Below are positions 42,881 through 51,817 of a stretch of 64,000 nucleotides of DNA, piece after piece. Under the pieces are notes generated by a model. The model worked only from the letters and a program-made list of their open reading frames with translations. It was not told the origin of the DNA and searched no databases. Position 1 is the stretch's first letter, and every line of letters begins with the position of its first letter. The DNA comes from Halomonas sp. (lineage in GTDB: Bacteria > Pseudomonadota > Gammaproteobacteria > Pseudomonadales > Halomonadaceae): assembly GCF_011050415.1 (NCBI RefSeq), contig NZ_DRFS01000012.1:90043-154042 (forward strand), given 5' to 3'. Made by a program: the position numbers and the translations under genes.

Positions 42881-44599
42881 CTACCCCTTGACGATTACGT
42901 TCTGGGCGGCAAGTTCGCCGCGGAAATCCTTGAGCAAGCCCAATACGGGGTTAGGCGCCGCCTGACCGAGCCCACAAATCGAGGCGTCTATCATCACCTG
43001 GGAGAGCTGGGTCATCAGTTCGGCGTCCCATTCGTTCCGCTCGAGCAGCGTGAGCATTTTTTCCGTACCCACCCGGCAGGGCGTGCATTGACCACAGGAC
43101 TCATCGGCAAAGAAGGCCAGCAGATTGGTAGCGACCCCCTGCAGATTGTCCTGATCGGAGAGGACGATCACAGCGGCCGAACCAATAAAACAGCCGTGCT
43201 CCTGGAGAGTGTCGAAATCGAGGGGGATATCGGCCTTGGTAGCGGGCAGAATGCCACCCGAGGCGCCACCGGGCAAATAGGCCCCCAGGCGGTGGCCATC
43301 GGCCATGCCGCCGCAATACTCGGCAATCAATTCGTTGAGGGTGATCCCTGCTGGCGCCAGATAGACGCCAGGGCGTTTGACCCGACCCGAGACCGAGAAG
43401 CTGCGCAACCCCACGCGGCCATAGCGGCCCTGGCTGGAGAAAGCCTCAGCGCCGCGCTGCCAGATCATGGGGATCCAGTAGACGGTTTCAACATTGTTGA
43501 CCAGCGTTGGGCGGTCAAAGAGCCCTTTCTGAGCTACAAACGGTGGGCGATGGCGGGGTTTGCCTGGTTTGCCTTCCAGCGACTCGATCATTGCCGACTC
43601 TTCGCCGCAGATATAAGCGCCTGCGCCACGGCGCAGCACGATATATCCCGGCGCGACCAGGCCAGCCGCTTCAAGTTCGCCAATGGCCTCGCGCAGTACG
43701 CCGTGTAACGCAGGATACTCATCGCGCAAATAGATATACAGCGCCTCGGCGTCTATCGCCCAGGCACTGACCAATGCACCTTCAAGAAATTGGTGCGGCG
43801 AACGCTCCAGGTAGTAGCGATCTTTAAAGGTACCCGGTTCGCCCTCGTCGGCGTTGATCGCGCAGTAGCGTGGGCCAGCTTCCTGACGCACGAACGTCCA
43901 TTTCTTGAAGGTGGGAAAGCCCGCGCCGCCCAGGCCACGCAGATTAGCCTGCTGCATCGCCTCAATGAGCGCTTCTACCGTGACATCGCCGCTATGGCAG
44001 GCTTGCAGCAGTGCCAGGCCACCCTCGCTACGATAGTCGTCAAGTCGCTGCCAGTTCACGGCGGCGGGGTGAAAGTCTCCCTCCTCGATCACCGATGCAA
44101 TACGCGCCTGGGTGGCGAGCAGCACATGATGATGCCCCACCTCCACTACCGGCGCCATATCACAGCGCCCCATGCAGGGGGCACGCAGCACCCGCACCTG
44201 CTCGATATCCATATTCGCTTCCAGCTGTGCCTTAAGCGCCTCAGCACCGGCCAATTGGCAGGTTAGGGAGTCACAGACGCGAATGGTCACCGCGGGCGGC
44301 GGCAACTGGTCATCATGAACGACATCGAAGTGAGCATAGAAAGTGGCGGTCTCGTAGACTGCCGCCATGGGCAGGTTCATATAAGCCGCCAGGGCACGCA
44401 GATCCGCCAGCAGCAGATGCCCGCGGTTATCGTGAATGGCATGCAGATGTTCAATTAGTAGGTCGCGACGGCGCAGCGTGGCGTCCTGGCGTTCGTCACC
44501 CAGCAGCTCACGCAACTCCTCAAGAAGACGGGGGTCGAGTTCACGGCCGCGGGGCTTGCCGCGGAAGCGGCGCTTGGGAATTACGGTCTGGACGGTCAT
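42881..44599 (-). CDS. Formate dehydrogenase beta subunit (NuoE-NuoF fusion)
   Basis: 572 aa; NuoE cysteines (CDSLTCQLAG, APCMGRCD) then NuoF domain (RGRGGAGFPTFKKW-like, ESCGQCTPCRVG). Confidence 0.93.
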   Translation of the reverse strand: MTVQTVIPKRRFRGKPRGRELDPRLLEELRELLGDERQDATLRRRDLLIEHLHAIHDNRGHLLLADLRALAAYMNLPMAAVYETATFYAHFDVVHDDQLPPPAVTIRVCDSLTCQLAGAEALKAQLEANMDIEQVRVLRAPCMGRCDMAPVVEVGHHHVLLATQARIASVIEEGDFHPAAVNWQRLDDYRSEGGLALLQACHSGDVTVEALIEAMQQANLRGLGGAGFPTFKKWTFVRQEAGPRYCAINADEGEPGTFKDRYYLERSPHQFLEGALVSAWAIDAEALYIYLRDEYPALHGVLREAIGELEAAGLVAPGYIVLRRGAGAYICGEESAMIESLEGKPGKPRHRPPFVAQKGLFDRPTLVNNVETVYWIPMIWQRGAEAFSSQGRYGRVGLRSFSVSGRVKRPGVYLAPAGITLNELIAEYCGGMADGHRLGAYLPGGASGGILPATKADIPLDFDTLQEHGCFIGSAAVIVLSDQDNLQGVATNLLAFFADESCGQCTPCRVGTEKMLTLLERNEWDAELMTQLSQVMIDASICGLGQAAPNPVLGLLKDFRGELAAQNVIVKG

Positions 44600-44644
44600 G
44601 GGTTACTCATTATTATCTTGATCAGCGTTATGCCGAATGAACAA

Positions 44645-44670
44645 AGACGGCACCCCGCGGGGCGCCGTCT
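44645..44670 (-). terminator. Stem-loop downstream of the formaldehyde dehydrogenase gene
   Basis: AGACGGCaCCCCGCGGGGcGCCGTCT. Confidence 0.7.
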
Positions 44671-44777
44671 AGGGTCGAGCAGTCCATTTACGAGCTAGCT
44701 ATTTACAAACTATCTATTTATTCCGCTTATCTCGCAAGGCCTCGCCATCAGGCAGGTAGGCGTTTTAAGTAGCGACG

Positions 44778-45971
44778 TTAAGCAGCAACGCTGCCATGGG
44801 GGTCAATGACAAATTTCTTAGCCGCACCGCCATCGAAGTCGGCGTAGCCCTGGGGTGCCTGATCCAGGGTAATCATTTGAACATTGACTGCATCGGCGAT
44901 TTTAACCTTACCAAACAAAATCGCCTGCATTAGTGGGCGGTGGTACTTCATCACAGGGCACTGACCGGTGTGGAAGCTATGGGATTTGGCCCAGCCGAGG
45001 CCGAATCGCATGCTTAAAGCTCCCTGCTTGGCAGCTTCGTCAGCAGCACCTGGATCTTCCGTTACGTACAGCCCCGGAATGCCTATTTGCCCACCGGCAC
45101 GCGTCAGCGACATCGCCGAATTGAGCACCGTTGCAGGCGCTTCTTTACCATGGTTACAGCCACAGGCGTGAGCTTCGAAGCCGACGCAGTCGACAAAGGC
45201 ATCGACTTCACGCTCGCCGAGAATAACCTCAATCTTATCGGCCATATCGCCGTCCTGGGTCAAGTCGATGGTCTCGCAGCCAAAGCTGCGGGCCTGGGCC
45301 AAACGCTCTTCGACCATATCGCCAACGATCACGCAGGCGGCGCCTAGCAGTTGAGCAGACACTGCTGCCGCCAATCCAACCGGGCCAGCACCGGCAATAT
45401 AGACAGTACTGCCGGGGCCGACACCGGCAGTTACGCAGCCGTGAAAGCCAGTGGGGAAAATATCGGAAAGTAGGGTCAGATCCTTGATCTTCTCCATGGC
45501 CTGATCAGTATCTGGGAACTTCAGCAGGTTAAAGTCCGCATAAGGAACCATCACATATTCGGTCTGACCACCGACCCAGCCGCCCATATCCACATAGCCA
45601 TAGGCGGCGCCAGGACGGGCTGGATTGACGTTAAGGCAGATGCCGGTACGGCCTTCTTTACAATTACGGCAGCGACCACAAGCAATATTGAACGGCACCG
45701 AGACCAGATCACCCTGCTGGATAAATTCGACGTCGCGGCCGCACTCAACTACCAAACCGGTGATTTCGTGGCCGAGTACCAGGCCGGACGGTGCAGTAGT
45801 ACGGCCCCGCACCATATGCTGGTCGCTGCCACAAATATTAGTGGTGACTACCTTGAGAATCACGCCGTGATCGCACTTGCGATTACCGATGGCGAGTTCA
45901 GGATAAGCGATGGACTCGACGGCGACCTCGCCCGGCCCCTTGTAGACTACTCCGCGGTTGGCTGCGTTCAT
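44778..45971 (-). CDS. fdhA: Glutathione-independent formaldehyde dehydrogenase, zinc-dependent MDR family
   Basis: MNAANRGVVYKGPGEVAVESI, ICGSDQHMVRGRT; ATG at 45971 preferred over 46067. Confidence 0.93.
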   Translation of the reverse strand: MNAANRGVVYKGPGEVAVESIAYPELAIGNRKCDHGVILKVVTTNICGSDQHMVRGRTTAPSGLVLGHEITGLVVECGRDVEFIQQGDLVSVPFNIACGRCRNCKEGRTGICLNVNPARPGAAYGYVDMGGWVGGQTEYVMVPYADFNLLKFPDTDQAMEKIKDLTLLSDIFPTGFHGCVTAGVGPGSTVYIAGAGPVGLAAAVSAQLLGAACVIVGDMVEERLAQARSFGCETIDLTQDGDMADKIEVILGEREVDAFVDCVGFEAHACGCNHGKEAPATVLNSAMSLTRAGGQIGIPGLYVTEDPGAADEAAKQGALSMRFGLGWAKSHSFHTGQCPVMKYHRPLMQAILFGKVKIADAVNVQMITLDQAPQGYADFDGGAAKKFVIDPHGSVAA

Positions 45972-46215
45972 GGCTGGCTCCTGTGACTTATTGTTGTGGT
46001 CTGCATGGTTGATTGCACTACCCCACCCTAGCCCCTCCCCGCCATAAGACTTACCCCAAAAAGGCATTCACGTATCTATTCAAGACAGCCTAGTCAAGAC
46101 GAATAGATGGAGGTCGCTTTCAAGATACTCCTCCTCCAAAACAGGGCCAACAATCCATAGCGTCGGCAATGGTGACGCATATCCGACACCTAACAAGAGC
46201 CTCCAAGGAAACCTT

Positions 46216-47796
46216 ATGAATAACGACGACGACCCGGTTCTGTCGCCCGGACAGGACAATACTCAGATCATGGGGTTGGACTTTCATAACCCCGTCTTTC
46301 CGCTTTCCGCTCTAGCCATCCTGCTGTTTATTATCTATGCGCTGGTCTATCCAGATGCTGCTAATACTCACCTGGGGCTTGCCAAGAACTGGTCAATTGA
46401 ATATTTCGACTGGCTATTTATGATTGCTGGCAATGTTTTTGTGGTGTTTTGTCTCGTTCTGATCTGCTTGCCACTCGGGCGGATTCGTCTCGGCGGCAAA
46501 GATGCGAAGCCGGAATATACCCGCACCTCCTGGTTCGCCATGCTGTTTGCGGCGGGCATGGGTATCGGTTTGATGTTCTGGAGCGTTGCCGAACCGGTGG
46601 CCTACTACACTGACTGGTATGGGACGCCCCTGAATGCACCCGCAGGCACGCCGGAGGGCGCCAGCGCTGCCATGGGGGCGACCATGTTCCACTGGGGACT
46701 TCACCCCTGGGCGATCTACGGCGTGGTGGCACTCTCGCTGGCATTTTTTTCCTATAACAAGGGCCTGCCGCTGACGCTTCGCTCCGCCTTCTACCCCATC
46801 CTGGGCGAGCGAACCCGGGGCTGGGCCGGTCATATCATCGATATTCTTGCCGTGCTGGCCACCATATTTGGTCTGGCCACCTCGCTTGGTTTTGGCGCTA
46901 CCCAGGCGGCTGGCGGCCTCGCTTATTTATTCGACATCCCTAATACCATTGGCACCCAGCTGGCGATCATTGTGGTGGTCACGGTAGTTGCGCTGTTCTC
47001 GGTCTGGCGGGGTATCGACGGGGGCGTCAAGCTGTTCTCGAACATCAATATGGTCATCGCGGCGGCGCTGCTGCTTTTCGTTATCGTAGCAGGGCCGACC
47101 CTGATGATTCTGACGGGGATTGGCACCACGGCGCTGGACTACGCCAGCCACCTGCTCCCGCTGTCGAACTGGATTGGCCGTGATGATGACATCTGGTATC
47201 ACGGCTGGACCATCTTTTACTGGGCGTGGTGGATCTCCTGGTCACCATTCGTGGGTATGTTTATTGCCCGCGTATCCCGGGGGCGCACGGTACGTGAGTT
47301 TCTGATCGCCGTACTATTGGTACCCACGCTGGTCACGCTGGTATGGATGAGCGCCTTTGGCGGCACGGCGCTTTACCAGGCTGCCAATAGTGTGGGCGAG
47401 CTGGCTAACGGTATTAGCGACGTCTCACTTGCCATGTTCCATATGCTGGAGCAGTTGCCCTTGACCAGCATCACGTCAACGCTGGCGATTATTCTGGTGC
47501 TAGTGTTCTTCATTACCTCATCCGACTCCGGCTCGCTGGTGATCGATAACATCACCGCCGGCGGCAAGACCGATGCGCCCAAGGGTCAGCGGGTATTCTG
47601 GGCAACGCTTGAAGGGGTGATTGCTGGCGTGCTGCTGTACGGTGGGGGAAGCACGGCACTTAACGCGCTTCAGGCCGGCGCGGTGGCCACGGGGCTGCCC
47701 TTTACGCTGGTACTCTTGCTGATGTGTTTCAGTCTTTATAAGGGACTTCACCAGGAGTGGCAGCAGATCAACGCGATGCCCAAAATAGCTAGTTAA
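46216..47796 (+). CDS. BCCT-family betaine/carnitine/choline transporter
   Basis: WSVAEPVAYYTDW, WAWWISWSPFVGMFIARVSRGRTVREF. Confidence 0.95.
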   Translation: MNNDDDPVLSPGQDNTQIMGLDFHNPVFPLSALAILLFIIYALVYPDAANTHLGLAKNWSIEYFDWLFMIAGNVFVVFCLVLICLPLGRIRLGGKDAKPEYTRTSWFAMLFAAGMGIGLMFWSVAEPVAYYTDWYGTPLNAPAGTPEGASAAMGATMFHWGLHPWAIYGVVALSLAFFSYNKGLPLTLRSAFYPILGERTRGWAGHIIDILAVLATIFGLATSLGFGATQAAGGLAYLFDIPNTIGTQLAIIVVVTVVALFSVWRGIDGGVKLFSNINMVIAAALLLFVIVAGPTLMILTGIGTTALDYASHLLPLSNWIGRDDDIWYHGWTIFYWAWWISWSPFVGMFIARVSRGRTVREFLIAVLLVPTLVTLVWMSAFGGTALYQAANSVGELANGISDVSLAMFHMLEQLPLTSITSTLAIILVLVFFITSSDSGSLVIDNITAGGKTDAPKGQRVFWATLEGVIAGVLLYGGGSTALNALQAGAVATGLPFTLVLLLMCFSLYKGLHQEWQQINAMPKIAS

Positions 47797-47814
47797 TCAG
47801 CTTTCTCTACACAC

Positions 47815-47841
47815 CGCTCGCCTACTCGGCGAGCGTTTTTC
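47815..47841 (+). terminator. Rho-independent terminator of the BCCT gene
   Basis: CGCTCGCC-tactc-GGCGAGCG-TTTTTC. Confidence 0.88.
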
Positions 47842-48006
47842 TTTTTGCCAGCCAGGATCACCACGCCGCCCCCCACGACCTCGACGCTGATTGGCGGCGG
47901 TGTGGTTATCCTGGTACTGGTACTGCATGCCTGGCTAGGATTGCGCCTTGAAAGGCAGCGTCTGCAGCTTTACCCAGGCTTTATCGTCAAATAGCCAATA
48001 AACAGA

Positions 48007-48028
48007 AAGCCCGCATGGAAGCGGGCTT
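48007..48028 (-). terminator. Terminator stem-loop downstream of betC
   Basis: AAGCCCGC-atggaa-GCGGGCTT. Confidence 0.7.
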
Positions 48029-48099
48029 AAACGGTGATTAGAGACGTGATGGGGTTTGCGTAAGTAGCTGTCGAGCTGTTATCGCTGCTTACTCTCCAT

Positions 48100-49614
48100 T
48101 TACTCTCCACGGGGAAAGCGTTGATTCTCTTCGACTACGTTGAGATCCATATGGTTGCGCATGTAGCGCTCCGAAGCCACCTGCAACGGCTGGTAATCCC
48201 AAGGATAGTAGGCACCATTGCGCAGCGCTTCGTAGACGATCAGTCGGCGCGCCTGGCTCTCGCGCACGTTGGCATCGAAGCGTGCCATGTCCCAGCGCTC
48301 CCGGCAGTGCTGCTGAAACTCAAGGAGTAGTGCTGCATGCGCTGGATCCTCGGCCAGATTGTTAAGCTCGTGCGGGTCCTCTGCGAGATTAAACAGCTGC
48401 GGTGGATCGAGCTCGCAGTGGTTAAACTTATAGCGCCCCTGACGGATAGTCACCAGCGGCGCATAGCTGCCCTCGGCGGCGTACTCCATGTAAACCGGAG
48501 TCTCGCGGCTGCCCCCCTGCATAAGCGGCAGTAGCGACTCACCGTCGCTCCAAGGTTCGATCGCGCTAAGGTCGATACCCACCAGGTCGGCCAGCGTGGC
48601 ATTAACATCCATCGCCGACACGGGATCATCAACCCGGCGCGGTTCGATCCCCGGTGCACTGATCATCAAAGGCACCCTTGATGAACCCTCGTAGGGACTC
48701 ATTTTAAACCACAGTCCGCGCTCGCCCAGCATATCGCCATGATCAGAAACGAATAGAATAATCGTATTGTCCAGCATACGGGTGCGCTCAAGCACATCGA
48801 GGATGCCGCCCACTTTGTCATCGATATAGGAAAGGTTGGCGAAATAGCCCTGGCGTGCGCGGCGGATATTCTCGGGCTGAATAGCGAACTTGGTATAATC
48901 GTTTGCGTTGAAGATGCGCTGCGAGTGCGCATCCTGCTGGTGGTAAGCAATCTCGCTCACTGCCGGCTCAAGGTGATCGCAGTCGTTGTAGAGATCCCAG
49001 TATTTACGCCGTGCCACGTAAGGATCGTGTGGATGAGTAAAGCTCACGCACAACGCCCAGGGTCGATCATCGTGACCGCGCGCAAGGTCATAGAGTTTCT
49101 GTTCAGCGTGGAAGGCGACTTCGTCGTCATACTCCATCTGATTACTGATTTCAGCCACACCAGCACCGGTGATCGAGCCAAGGTTGTGGTACCACCAATC
49201 AATGCGCTCACCGGGTTTACGGTAGTCAGGCGTCCAGCCAAAGTCAGCCGGATAGACATCGGTGGTCAGGCGCGACTCAAAGCCGTGCAACTGGTCCGGG
49301 CCGACGTAATGCATTTTGCCTGATAGGCAGGTGTGGTAACCGGCGCGGCGTAGATGGTGTGCCCACGTCGGAATACTTGAGGGGAACTCGGCGGCATTGT
49401 CGTAGACACCGGTGCGCGAAGGAAGCTGACCCGACATAAATGCGGCACGACCAGGTGCGCACAGATAGCTTGGGGTATAGGCATTGCGAAAGCGCACCGA
49501 ACGTTTGGCCAATGCTTTCAGGTGTGGCATGTGCAGAAAGTCTGCGGGCCCGTCGTCAAACAGCGTACCGTTAACCTGATCGGCCATTAGCACCAAAATA
49601 TTGGGTTTAGTCAT
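48100..49614 (-). CDS. betC: Choline-sulfatase
   Basis: Sulfatase C-x-P-x-R motif (LCAPGRAAFMSG); SKGTW-equivalent CLSGKMHYVG; C-terminal choline-sulfatase region. Confidence 0.92.
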   Translation of the reverse strand: MTKPNILVLMADQVNGTLFDDGPADFLHMPHLKALAKRSVRFRNAYTPSYLCAPGRAAFMSGQLPSRTGVYDNAAEFPSSIPTWAHHLRRAGYHTCLSGKMHYVGPDQLHGFESRLTTDVYPADFGWTPDYRKPGERIDWWYHNLGSITGAGVAEISNQMEYDDEVAFHAEQKLYDLARGHDDRPWALCVSFTHPHDPYVARRKYWDLYNDCDHLEPAVSEIAYHQQDAHSQRIFNANDYTKFAIQPENIRRARQGYFANLSYIDDKVGGILDVLERTRMLDNTIILFVSDHGDMLGERGLWFKMSPYEGSSRVPLMISAPGIEPRRVDDPVSAMDVNATLADLVGIDLSAIEPWSDGESLLPLMQGGSRETPVYMEYAAEGSYAPLVTIRQGRYKFNHCELDPPQLFNLAEDPHELNNLAEDPAHAALLLEFQQHCRERWDMARFDANVRESQARRLIVYEALRNGAYYPWDYQPLQVASERYMRNHMDLNVVEENQRFPRGE

Positions 49615-49701
49615 TGCCGTCCCAGTGTTATTGAATTTAGATAAAGACTCAGCATGCATTTATTGATGAAGGGAAAACGAGCTAACTTAGCTGGCTTGAT
49701 A

Positions 49702-50511
49702 TCAGCCCAGCACATCTTCTCCTTTGAGTAGTGTAAAAATCGCCTCGGCGCCCTGCTCGGGTGTCACATCGCTAAGCAGTTGACCACCGCCACTATCGGC
49801 CTTGGCGGCCGCGGCCTTAAAACGGTCCCGCGCTGAAGCTGATTTGACGATTTTGAGCCGTTTAGGTCGTTTACGCGCGGGTTGTTCACTCCACTGCGCT
49901 TGTAGTTCATCAATCGCGCTGGCACACGTACGAGTAGCAAACTCACCGCGCCGGGCCGGACCAAATGCGTTCTGGCGTGCAACTGGCGCACTACTATCCA
50001 CCGTCGCAATGGCTGGTAGACGTATCCGCAGGCGGCGGCGCTTACCACGTGGCAAAGCCTGCAACACCGTAGCGATGCCTCCTTCAATGCTTTCCACCTG
50101 GGCGAGCCCACTGATAACCGGCCAGCCCAGTATTTCAGCCAGCATATAGGGTACCAGCCCTGAACCCTCTCCTGTCTCGGCGCGAGTTCCCGTTAGCACC
50201 AGATGTGGGGCAGCGTCACGCAGCCAGGCGGCTAATGCTGGGAGGACATCCGCCCCCAACGATTGTTTGATCAGGCTAATCTCTCCAAGCCCCATGCCCA
50301 GGTAGCTACGTAGGGCCTCTTCGCTAGGAGCACCATTGTCGCCAGCGTGAATGAGTTGAACGTTGGCATTACCTAAGGACAACGCCATTTCCACCGCACG
50401 GGCATCATGGTCAGCGCGCCGAGCACGTGCGGTCAACGGATGGCGCCCCACAGATACCAGGACGGCAACGCTGAGCTCCATTTTACTCAATGGATTGGCG
50501 TTATGCGGCAT
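49702..50511 (-). CDS. etfB: Electron transfer flavoprotein beta subunit, dimethylglycine-linked
   Basis: EtfB-like with ADHDARAVEMAL and GTRAETGEGSGLVPYMLAE; ATG at 50511, overlapping the etfA end. Confidence 0.88.
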   Translation of the reverse strand: MPHNANPLSKMELSVAVLVSVGRHPLTARARRADHDARAVEMALSLGNANVQLIHAGDNGAPSEEALRSYLGMGLGEISLIKQSLGADVLPALAAWLRDAAPHLVLTGTRAETGEGSGLVPYMLAEILGWPVISGLAQVESIEGGIATVLQALPRGKRRRLRIRLPAIATVDSSAPVARQNAFGPARRGEFATRTCASAIDELQAQWSEQPARKRPKRLKIVKSASARDRFKAAAAKADSGGGQLLSDVTPEQGAEAIFTLLKGEDVLG

Positions 50512-51817
50512 TGCGCTTCTCCTGCTGCTGTTCCCGATATTGCTCGATCCGTGCCACCAGCGCGGCGAGGATATTACCGGCATCGCCAATCACTGCGAGA
50601 TCAGCCCGCTTGACCATATCGCAGCCAGGATCAAGATTGATCGCCACCACCTTGTCGCAGCGCTGAATACCCTGCAGGTGCTGAATGGCACCTGAAATAC
50701 CTACTGCCATATACACCCGGGCGGTCACCCAGGTACCCGTCGCCCCGACCTGACGATCACGGGCCATAAAGCCGTCGTCCACCGCGACACGCGACGCCCC
50801 TTCGGTAGCACCGAGCACTTTCGCGGCGTGGTGGAAGGCGTCCCACTGTTTAACGCCGTTGCCGCCGGAGAGGATAAACTCGGCCTCGGCCAGCGCTACC
50901 CCAGCGGGATCCACCGCCACCTGTCCCAGGTCTTCTATACGCGACAGTGTGGCAGGAATTGATGCCGACAGGGTCAGCTGTTCGGCTGCGTGACGCGTCT
51001 CATCCACCGGCTCGGCGCACTCGGCCAACGCCAGCGCAACCCGCGGCAGCGGGCGTTGAATATCCAGGCTACCGCCGCCACCACGAGCGGTACAGCGCCA
51101 GCCCATCGGCGCCTTATTGTCAGCCTCAATCTGCCATACGCCCGTGGCAGCTCGCTCGCCCAAGCGCACGGCCAGACGCCGCCCCAGATCAGCCCCGCCA
51201 AGGGGTGAGTCAGGCAGCAACCAGCAGCGCGGCGTCATCTCCCGCTCGACGGCGCTCAAAGCCGCCAGGCGCGCTTCAGGAGCAAACCCCGCGTAAAACT
51301 CATCATCAAAATGCACGACGCGATCAATGCCAGCTTCGCCCAGCGCTTGCTCCTTAAGCTCGCCGCCCCCCTCGCCCTTATACTCACCAAACAGGATCGC
51401 CACCACGGCGCCAGGACGTTCGACGTCGGCATCTGCCACACGCCGGGCCAGCCCCAGCAGATCCTTGTCATGAGAGGAGAGACGCCCGCCAGTCATATCG
51501 GGCACCACGGCCACCAGGAAAGCAGGTTGATCAATCACTACCGTGCGACGGCTATCGCGAGCCGCCGTGGTTGTCGCAGTGGGCTGCCCGCCTTGCTGGA
51601 GGCCACTGCGGTCAATTCGCTTGATGCCATTGGGGCCAATAAAGCCAATGGCGCGAGGGTTCCTGCGCACCACGCCGTTAGGTCCCAGCCATTCGCTGAT
51701 GGCAACAGCGCCGCCCCCGTTTCCACCAAGGGCGGCGATCACTCTGGCGTGCTCGGGGTGCAGGCGGTTGCGGGCAATCCACTCGCGACGCGGGTCGCGA
51801 CGAATAGTCTCACTCAT
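50501..51817 (-). CDS. etfA: Electron transfer flavoprotein alpha subunit
   Basis: C-terminal FAD domain (QVGATGTWVTARVYMAVGISGAIQHLQGIQ; INLDPGCDMVKRADLAVIGD). Confidence 0.93.
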   Translation of the reverse strand: MSETIRRDPRREWIARNRLHPEHARVIAALGGNGGGAVAISEWLGPNGVVRRNPRAIGFIGPNGIKRIDRSGLQQGGQPTATTTAARDSRRTVVIDQPAFLVAVVPDMTGGRLSSHDKDLLGLARRVADADVERPGAVVAILFGEYKGEGGGELKEQALGEAGIDRVVHFDDEFYAGFAPEARLAALSAVEREMTPRCWLLPDSPLGGADLGRRLAVRLGERAATGVWQIEADNKAPMGWRCTARGGGGSLDIQRPLPRVALALAECAEPVDETRHAAEQLTLSASIPATLSRIEDLGQVAVDPAGVALAEAEFILSGGNGVKQWDAFHHAAKVLGATEGASRVAVDDGFMARDRQVGATGTWVTARVYMAVGISGAIQHLQGIQRCDKVVAINLDPGCDMVKRADLAVIGDAGNILAALVARIEQYREQQQEKRNAA

